Origin: JAWLGW01 sp964569055
Lineage (GTDB): Bacteria > Planctomycetota > J058
NCBI GenBank assembly: GCA_964569055.1
Contig: CAZMSZ010000116.1
Coordinates: 1-19,490, forward strand
DNA length: 19,490 nucleotides
Reading direction: 5' to 3'
In this document: piece by piece, positions 13,851-19,490 of the stretch
Numbering within the stretch: the first letter of the stretch is position 1
How the letters are laid out: each line of letters begins with the position of its first letter
Notes under the pieces: generated by a model
Seen by the model: only the letters and a program-made list of their open reading frames with translations
Told to the model about the DNA's origin: nothing
The model's database searches: none
Position numbers and translations under genes: made by a program

Positions 13851-16800
13851 GCGCGCCCGAGCGAGGCGGCGGCGCGCCCCCGGCCGCGCGCGAGGGCTGG
13901 ATCGAGCGCGTGATCGAGCTCTCGGTCGAGCACCGCGCCGTCGTGCTGATGCTCACCCTGGCCGTGGCCCTGTGGGGCGTGTACTGCCTGCGGCGCACGC
14001 CGGTCGACGCGATCCCCGACCTGTCCGAGAACCAGGTGATCGTGTTCACCGACTGGATGGGCCGCTCGCCCCAGGAGATCGAGGACCAGGTCACCTACCC
14101 GCTGTCGGTGAACCTGCAGGGGCTGGCGGGGGTCAAGGCCGTCCGCTCGACCTCCGAGTTCAACTACTCGATGATCAACGTGATCTTCGAGGACGACGTC
14201 GGGCTGTACTTCGCGCGCGAGCGGGTGCTCGAGCGGCTGGCCACGGCGGGGACGTTCCTCCCGCCCGGCGTGGTGCCCTACATGGCGCCCGACGCCACCG
14301 CGCTGGGCCAGATCTTCTGGTACACGCTCGAGGGCGGCGGGCTCGACCCGGGCGAGCTGCGCAGCCTGCAGGACTGGTACGTCCGCTACCAGCTCGCCGC
14401 CGTGCCGGGCGTGGCGGAGGTCGCCTCGGTCGGCGGGTTCGTGCAGGAGTACCAGGTCGACGTCGACCCCGGGCGCCTGCGCGCCTACGGGGTGACGCTC
14501 GGGCAGGTGTTCGACGCGGTCGCCCGCGCCAACGGCGCGGTGGGCGGCGACGTGCTCCAGAAGAACCGGGCCGAGTACCTGATCCGCGGCGAGGGCTGGC
14601 TGCGCAGCAAGGCCGACCTCGAGTCGGTCGTGGTCGCCGAGCGCGACGGGGTGCCGATCTTCGTGCGCCACCTCGGCGCGGTGCAGCTCGGCCCGGCGCC
14701 GCGCCGCGCCGCGCTGGAGAAGGACGGCGGGGAGGCGGTGGGCGGTGTGGTGCTCATGCGCTCGGGCGAGAACCCGCTCGCCGTCACGGACGCGGTCAAG
14801 GCGCGGATCGAGACGATCCAGGCCGGGCTGCCCGAGGGCGTGCGGATCGTCCCGTTCTACGACCGGACCCCGCTGATCCAGGGGGCGATCGGCACGCTCA
14901 GCCGCGTGCTGGTGGAGGAGATGGTCGTCGCCTCGCTGATGGTGTTCCTGATCCTGCTCCACCTGCGGAGCTCGCTGGTGATCTGCGCCACGCTGCCGCT
15001 CGCGGTGCTGATCGCGTTCATCTTCATGTACTACCTCGACGTCCCCTCGAACATCATGTCGCTGTCGGGGATCGCGATCTCGATCGGCGTGCTGCTCGAC
15101 GCCGGGATCGTCATGACGGAGAACGCCTACGCGCGGCTCCACGAGCGGTTCGGCGAGCGGCCGGTGAGCGGCGACACGCGCCCGCTGGTGCTCGAGGCCT
15201 GCAAGGTGGTGGGCCGGCCGCTGTTCTTCTCCGTCATGATCATGCTGATCTCCTTCCTGCCCGTGTTCGCGCTCGGGGGCATGGAGGGGAAGATGTTCCG
15301 CCCCCTCGCGCTGACCAAGACCTTCGCGCTGATCGGGGTGTCGCTGCTCGCCGTCACCCTGGTCCCGGCGCTGATCCCGACGTTCGTGCGCGGGCGCCTG
15401 CGCGGGGAGCGCGAGAGCTGGCTCTTGCGCAGCGTGATCGACGTCTACCGGCCGGTGCTGGTGTACCTGCTCGCCCGCCCCAAGCTGGTGGCGCTCAACT
15501 TCGCGGTGCTGGTCGGGATCGGGCTGAACCTGTGGCCCAAGCTGGGGCGCGAGTTCATGCCGCCCCTCGACGAGGGCTCGATCCTCGACATGCCGGTCAC
15601 GGTCCCGAGCGCCTCGATCACCCAGGCGGCCGAGGACCTGACTCGCCGCGACGCGCTCCTGCGCACGCTGCCCGAGGTCCACACCGTGGTCGGCAAGGCG
15701 GGCCGGGCCGAGACCCCGACCGACCCCTCGCCCATCGACATGGTCGAGACGATCATCACCCTGCGGCCGAGCGAGCTGTGGCCGCGGCGCGCCCTCGACT
15801 TCGAGCGGTTCCTCGCCGCGGCCGAGGCGGGGCTGCCGAAGGACGCGCCCGAGGCCGCCAACGCGATCGCCATGGAGGCCGCCGCCGCGTTCGACGCCGC
15901 CTTCCGCGAGCTGGCGCTGCGGCGGCTCGACGGCTACGCGGGCGAGCTGGGCGAGGCGCTGGTGCGCGGGCTGGTGGACGAGCTCGCCGCGCCGCGGGCG
16001 GCCGAGGTGCCCCAGGCGGCGCGCGAGGCCGCCGTGCGCGCGCTGCTCCCCACCTACGCCGAGCGGTTCGCGCGTCAGCCGCTGCCCTGGGAGGTCGCGG
16101 CCGCCGCGCGCGACGCGACGCGCGCGCTCGGCGCGGCCGGGGTGGAGGACGCGGCCGAGCTGCTCGCGCGCCGGCCCGGTCCGCTCGAGCCGGCGCTGGC
16201 CCCGCTGCGGCGGCTGACCGCCGCCGCCGCGCCCAGCGTCAGCGACGCGCTGAGCGAGCGGCTCGAGGAGCGCCGCGCCGACCTGCTCGCGGAGCGGGTG
16301 CGGCGGCTCGACTGGGAGCTGGAGGACCGCGCGCCCGAGGAGCTGCGCGCCGCGCTGAGCGCCGCGGCGGCGGCCCGCGGGCTGGCGCTCGACCTCCCCG
16401 CGCCCGACGGCGCGCTGCTGCTGCGCGCCAAGACCAAGGACGAGCTGGTGCAGGAGCTCGACACGATCGCGCAGGTCCCCGGCTGGGGGAACATCTGGAC
16501 GCAGCCGATCATCAACCGGGTCGACATGCTCGCGACCGGCGTGCGGACCATGCTCGGGGTCAAGGTGTTCGGCGACGACCTCGCCCGGATCCAGGCCGTG
16601 GCCGACGAGGTCGCCCGCGTGCTGCGCGGGATCCCGGGGGCGGTCGACGTGTTCCCCGACCAGCTCGTGGGCGAGAACTACGTCGACATCGAGGTCGACC
16701 GCGAGCGCGCCGCCCGCTACGGCGTGAGCGTGCAGGACGTGCAGGACACGATCGAGGTGGCGCTGGGCGGCCGGCGGATCACGACCACGATCGAGGGGCG

Positions 16801-17761
16801 CCGCCGGTTCGGCGTGCGGGTGCGCTACCCGCGCGACCTGCGCACCGACGAGGAGCAGCTCCGGCGGATCCTGGTGAGCGCCGGCCCGGCGGAGGTCCCG
16901 GCCGCGCCGCTCGGCGCCGGAGTGGGCGCCGCGGCCGCGAGCGGCATGGGCGAGGCCGCGCCGCTCCAGATCCCGCTGTCCGAGGTCGCCACGGTCCGGG
17001 TGGTCCAGGGCCCCTCCATGATCAAGAGCGAGAACGGGCTGCTGCGCGCCTACGTCCAGCTCAACGTGCGCGAGCGCGACGTGGTCGGGTTCGTGGAGGA
17101 GGCCCAGCGGGTGGTCGCCGAGCAGGTCGAGCTGCCGCCCGGGACGTTCCTGGAGTGGAGCGGCCAGTTCGAGCACCAGGTCCGCGCCCGCGACACGCTC
17201 GCGCTGATCGTGCCGCTGATCGCGCTGCTGATCTTCGTGATCCTGTACCTCACCTACCGCGACCTCGGCGACGCCGCGCTGATGATGCTGGCGATCCCGG
17301 GCGCGCTGGTGGGCGGGGTGGTGTTCCAGTGGCTGCTGGGCTTCGACTTCTCGGTCGCGGTGTGGGTCGGCTACATCGCCTGCTTCGGCCTCGCGGCCGA
17401 GACCGGGATCATCATGCTGGTCTACCTGCGCGAGGCGATCGACCGCCGCGGCGGCCTGGCCGGGATCGGCTCGGTGGCCGAGCTGCAGGAGGCGGTGGTC
17501 GAGGGCGCGGTGCACCGGCTCCGCCCCAAGCTCCTGACCGAGGGGACGCTGATCCTCGGCCTGGTCCCCATGCTGTTCTCCGAGGGGGTCGGCGCCGAGA
17601 TCATGCGCCCCATGGCGGCCCCGGTCCTCGGCGGGATCCTCGTGGCCGACGAGGTGATCGACGTGTTCCTCCCGGTGATCTTCTTCTGGTACCGGCGGCG
17701 CCGCTGGGAGGCGCTGCACCCGGAGGCCGCGGCGCAGCCCGGCTCGGAGGTGAGCGCGTGA
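13847..17761 (+). CDS. cusA: CusA-like heavy-metal RND efflux pump with large periplasmic insertion
   Basis: Proton-driven inner-membrane pump of the HME-RND family, 1304 residues against 1047 for E. coli CusA. Starts at GTG 13847 in a GTGA overlap with cusB. Family motifs include TPVDAIPDLSENQVIVFTDW, GRSPQEIEDQVTYPL and GREFMPPLDEGS. Proton-relay residues are conserved: Asp 418 (GVLLDAGIVM), Glu 1185 (GLAAETGIIM) and Lys 1228 (RLRPKLL). Met 582 (DMPVT), Met 632 (IDMVET) and Met 894 (VDMLATG) align with the CusA triad Met573, Met623 and Met672. From memory CzcA lacks these, so Cu(I)/Ag(I) is the likely substrate. Spacing 582-632 equals CusA (50), but 632-894 is 262 instead of 49. An Ala/Arg/Glu-rich, apparently helical block of about 213 residues fills roughly 646-858. 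A smaller Ala/Gly-rich insertion sits near 1015-1040. Confidence 0.94.
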   Translation: MSAPERGGGAPPAAREGWIERVIELSVEHRAVVLMLTLAVALWGVYCLRRTPVDAIPDLSENQVIVFTDWMGRSPQEIEDQVTYPLSVNLQGLAGVKAVRSTSEFNYSMINVIFEDDVGLYFARERVLERLATAGTFLPPGVVPYMAPDATALGQIFWYTLEGGGLDPGELRSLQDWYVRYQLAAVPGVAEVASVGGFVQEYQVDVDPGRLRAYGVTLGQVFDAVARANGAVGGDVLQKNRAEYLIRGEGWLRSKADLESVVVAERDGVPIFVRHLGAVQLGPAPRRAALEKDGGEAVGGVVLMRSGENPLAVTDAVKARIETIQAGLPEGVRIVPFYDRTPLIQGAIGTLSRVLVEEMVVASLMVFLILLHLRSSLVICATLPLAVLIAFIFMYYLDVPSNIMSLSGIAISIGVLLDAGIVMTENAYARLHERFGERPVSGDTRPLVLEACKVVGRPLFFSVMIMLISFLPVFALGGMEGKMFRPLALTKTFALIGVSLLAVTLVPALIPTFVRGRLRGERESWLLRSVIDVYRPVLVYLLARPKLVALNFAVLVGIGLNLWPKLGREFMPPLDEGSILDMPVTVPSASITQAAEDLTRRDALLRTLPEVHTVVGKAGRAETPTDPSPIDMVETIITLRPSELWPRRALDFERFLAAAEAGLPKDAPEAANAIAMEAAAAFDAAFRELALRRLDGYAGELGEALVRGLVDELAAPRAAEVPQAAREAAVRALLPTYAERFARQPLPWEVAAAARDATRALGAAGVEDAAELLARRPGPLEPALAPLRRLTAAAAPSVSDALSERLEERRADLLAERVRRLDWELEDRAPEELRAALSAAAAARGLALDLPAPDGALLLRAKTKDELVQELDTIAQVPGWGNIWTQPIINRVDMLATGVRTMLGVKVFGDDLARIQAVADEVARVLRGIPGAVDVFPDQLVGENYVDIEVDRERAARYGVSVQDVQDTIEVALGGRRITTTIEGRRRFGVRVRYPRDLRTDEEQLRRILVSAGPAEVPAAPLGAGVGAAAASGMGEAAPLQIPLSEVATVRVVQGPSMIKSENGLLRAYVQLNVRERDVVGFVEEAQRVVAEQVELPPGTFLEWSGQFEHQVRARDTLALIVPLIALLIFVILYLTYRDLGDAALMMLAIPGALVGGVVFQWLLGFDFSVAVWVGYIACFGLAAETGIIMLVYLREAIDRRGGLAGIGSVAELQEAVVEGAVHRLRPKLLTEGTLILGLVPMLFSEGVGAEIMRPMAAPVLGGILVADEVIDVFLPVIFFWYRRRRWEALHPEAAAQPGSEVSA

Positions 17762-19095
17762 GGCTCTCGCACCGTCTGCTCGCGGCGCTGGCCGCGCTCG
17801 GCAGCCTGCTCACCGCCGGCTGCCTCGGCTCCGCCTACTCGGCCCAGCTCCGCGAGGCCGACCAGCGGCGGGCAGAGCTCGCCTGGGCCCCGTTCCCTCA
17901 CGCCGTCGTGCTCCCGACCGTGCCCCCGCAGGACGAGGCCGTGTTCGCGGGCGAGCTCACGGCGGAGGCCGTCGCCGACGCGGCCGTTCGCCGCAACCCC
18001 GACGTGGTCGCCGCCCTCGAGCGCTGGGTCGAGGCCCTCGAGCGCGCGCCCCAGCGCACCGCGCTCCCCGACCCGACCTTGCGCTACGCGTACTCCTCCA
18101 TGTTCGACATGCACACCGTGTCCCTCATGCAGGAGGTCCCCTTCCCGCTCAAGCTCCTGGCCGAGGGGCGCGCCGCGCTGGCCGAGGCGCGCGCCGCCCG
18201 CGCCGACCTCGCCGAGCGCACCAACCAGCTCCGCGAGCAGGCGGCCGCCGGCGTGGCCATGCTGGCGCTCGCCCGCCGCGAGGTGGCGCTGGTGGACGAG
18301 AACATCGCGCTGTTGGACCGGTTCATCGAGGTGGCGCGGGCGCGCTACGTCGCGGGCGCCGGGAGCCAGTCCGACGTGTTGCGGGCCGAGGTCGAGCGCG
18401 AGGGCCTGCGGGTCGAGCGCGCCGCCTACGTGCGGGAGGTCGGCGTGGCCGAGAGCGCCCTCAACGCGCTCCTCGACCGCGCGCCCGACGCGCCGCTGGG
18501 GCCGGTCGCGGCCGCCGAGGTCCCGGCCGCGCCGCCTCCCCTGGCGGCCCTGCTGGAGCAGGCGCTGGAGGGGCGCCCCGAGCTGGCCGCCTTCGCCGCC
18601 CGCGTGGACGCCCAGCGCGAGCGGGCGCGTCGCGCCGAGCTGGAGTGGGCGCCCGACTTCGCCCTCGGCGGCGGCTACGTGCGCGACGCCATGCAGGACG
18701 CCGACGAGTGGGAGGCGAGCGGCGGGATCTCGCTGCCGCTGTGGTGGGGCCGGATCCGGGCCGGCGTGCGCGAGGCGGAGGCCGGCGAGCGCCGCGCCGA
18801 GGCCGAGGCGCGCGCGGCGCGCAACCGCGCGCTGGAGGAGGTCCGCGGCGCGGCCCTCCGCCTGAGCGCCGCGCTCGAGCAGCACCGGCTGGTGCGCGAG
18901 CAGGCGCTCCCGCGCGCCCGCCAGAACGTGGAGGTCTCGGAGGCGGCCTACGTGACGGGGGACCTCGACTTCCTCGCCCTGATCGACGCCCGCCGGATGC
19001 TCCTCGCGCAGCAGCTCGAGCTGGAGCGGACCGCGGCGGCGGCCGCGATCGCGGCCGCCGCCCTCGAGCGGGCGACCGGGGGGGCGGCTCGGTGA
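17758..19095 (+). CDS. cusC: CusC-like outer-membrane efflux lipoprotein (TolC family)
   Basis: Outer-membrane channel of the tripartite metal pump, 445 residues. The GTG start overlaps the cusA stop as GTGA. A signal peptide ends in the lipobox LLTAGC, with lipidated Cys 22. Two OEP repeats follow, about 65-245 and 255-440, each a pair of long Ala/Glu/Arg-rich helices with short beta segments. Recognisable stretches are LPDPTLRYAYSSMFDMHTVS, QEVPFPLKLL, RYVAGAGSQSDVLRAEVE, and in the second repeat WAPDFALGGGYVRDAM with ISLPLWWGRIRAGVREAE. MFDMHTVSLM is Met-rich and could be metal-related, but this is speculative. Its role is fixed mainly by position after cusA and cusB. Confidence 0.93.
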   Translation: MRLSHRLLAALAALGSLLTAGCLGSAYSAQLREADQRRAELAWAPFPHAVVLPTVPPQDEAVFAGELTAEAVADAAVRRNPDVVAALERWVEALERAPQRTALPDPTLRYAYSSMFDMHTVSLMQEVPFPLKLLAEGRAALAEARAARADLAERTNQLREQAAAGVAMLALARREVALVDENIALLDRFIEVARARYVAGAGSQSDVLRAEVEREGLRVERAAYVREVGVAESALNALLDRAPDAPLGPVAAAEVPAAPPPLAALLEQALEGRPELAAFAARVDAQRERARRAELEWAPDFALGGGYVRDAMQDADEWEASGGISLPLWWGRIRAGVREAEAGERRAEAEARAARNRALEEVRGAALRLSAALEQHRLVREQALPRARQNVEVSEAAYVTGDLDFLALIDARRMLLAQQLELERTAAAAAIAAAALERATGGAAR

Positions 19096-19145
19096 GGGGC
19101 CACCCCGCCCGCTCGAATCGGTAGAGTCCCCCCACCGGAGGAGCC
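19096..19145 (+). promoter_or_regulatory. Short gap before the OsmC gene with ribosome binding site and possible -10
   Basis: The 50-base gap holds a strong GGAGGAG (19137-19143) ahead of the ATG at 19146, and CGGTAGAGT (19119-19127) that could be a -10. No good -35 and no intrinsic terminator after cusC are visible. Either read-through from the efflux operon or a weak separate promoter would express the OsmC gene. Confidence 0.4.
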
Positions 19146-19490
19146 ATGTCCGAGCACCGCGCCCGGGTCGCGTGGCGACGCGCCACGGCCGACTTCGTGT
19201 ATGAGACCTACGATCGGACCCACGAGGTCCGCTTCGGGAGCGGCCAGCACGTGCAGGGCTCGGCCGCGGCCGAGTACCACGGCGACGCGGCGAAGGTCGA
19301 CCCCGAGGAGCTGTTCGTCGGCGCCCTGGCGAGCTGCCACATGCTGACCTTCCTCGCGATCGCCTCCAAGTCGCACCTGGTGGTCGACGCCTACGAGGAC
19401 GAGGCGGTGGCCACGCTGGGCCGGGACCCCGACGGCCGCCTGGCGGTCACCCGGGTCGTCCTGCGCCCGCGGATCACCTTCACCGGCGAG
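19146..19490 (+). CDS. OsmC/Ohr-family protein, 3' truncated by window end
   Basis: The first 115 residues of an OsmC-family protein; the rest lies past the right edge. The ATG has a strong GGAGGAG. Visible are the N-terminal beta-sheet segment with VYETYDRTHEVRF, then VDPEELFVGALASCHMLTFL, which carries the first of the two expected redox cysteines at Cys 64. The second cysteine would be downstream, so activity cannot be judged. Family members reduce organic hydroperoxides or act as osmotic/oxidative stress thiol proteins in the cytoplasm. Its place directly behind the copper efflux genes, in the same direction with a 50-base gap, fits protection against copper-driven oxidation (inference). 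The YETYDRTHEVRF opening is closer to general OsmC-like than to Ohr proteins. Confidence 0.88.
   Translation, partial: MSEHRARVAWRRATADFVYETYDRTHEVRFGSGQHVQGSAAAEYHGDAAKVDPEELFVGALASCHMLTFLAIASKSHLVVDAYEDEAVATLGRDPDGRLAVTRVVLRPRITFTGE

Noticed and set aside
13775..17719. 1314-codon minus-strand open frame opposite cusA
   Set aside because: Composition is His/Arg/Asp/Gln-rich and motif-free, a mirror of the cusA codon pattern.
13847..17761. Assignment of the pump to the CzcA (Zn/Co/Cd) branch
   Set aside because: All three CusA-triad methionines are present at aligned positions and the adaptor and sigma factor also point to copper. Substrate is still inferred, not shown.

Overview
The window comes from a very GC-rich Gram-negative bacterium. 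G/C dominates third codon positions, GTG starts are common, and there are two outer-membrane lipoproteins and a trans-envelope RND pump. A CorE-type ECF sigma factor with a cysteine-rich tail is best known from Myxococcota and also, from memory, Planctomycetota. A lineage of that kind is likely, but the sequence alone does not settle the phylum. I saw no tRNA, rRNA, insertion sequence, CRISPR array or phage gene.

Region A (1-4516, minus strand) is a tightly packed operon for one modified nucleotide sugar and its transfer to a lipid carrier. In transcription order it holds a LegB-like NAD-dependent 4,6-dehydratase, a sugar-1-phosphate nucleotidyltransferase, a DegT-family PLP aminotransferase, and a phosphoglycosyl (sugar) transferase that runs off the left edge. 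The logical product is a 4-amino-4,6-dideoxy sugar nucleotide whose sugar phosphate primes a surface glycan. Region B (4745-9916, plus strand) diverges from A across a 228-base region with a good promoter on each strand. It encodes a Wza-like outer-membrane export lipoprotein, a Wzc-like co-polymerase/BY-kinase with a tyrosine tail, and a Wzy/WaaL-like polymerase or ligase. A and B together read as a Wzy-type exopolysaccharide locus, although no flippase lies in the window. A small secreted protein with a carboxypeptidase-regulatory-like fold and its own promoter (9981-10559) closes this half.

Region C (10566-19095) is a copper/silver defence locus. A CorE-like ECF sigma factor (minus strand) faces a plus-strand run of a small cysteine-rich exported protein, a CusB-like adaptor, a CusA-like RND pump and a CusC-like outer-membrane lipoprotein. 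A truncated OsmC-family gene follows at the right edge. The adaptor carries five CPMHP-type metal-binding modules, four of them inserted in its C-terminal half. The pump keeps the CusA methionine triad but has about 213 extra residues between the second and third methionine. These two expansions, with the metal-sensing sigma factor, are the most unusual content of the window.

Five gene junctions use the same 4-base GTGA overlap, so each module is probably translationally coupled.
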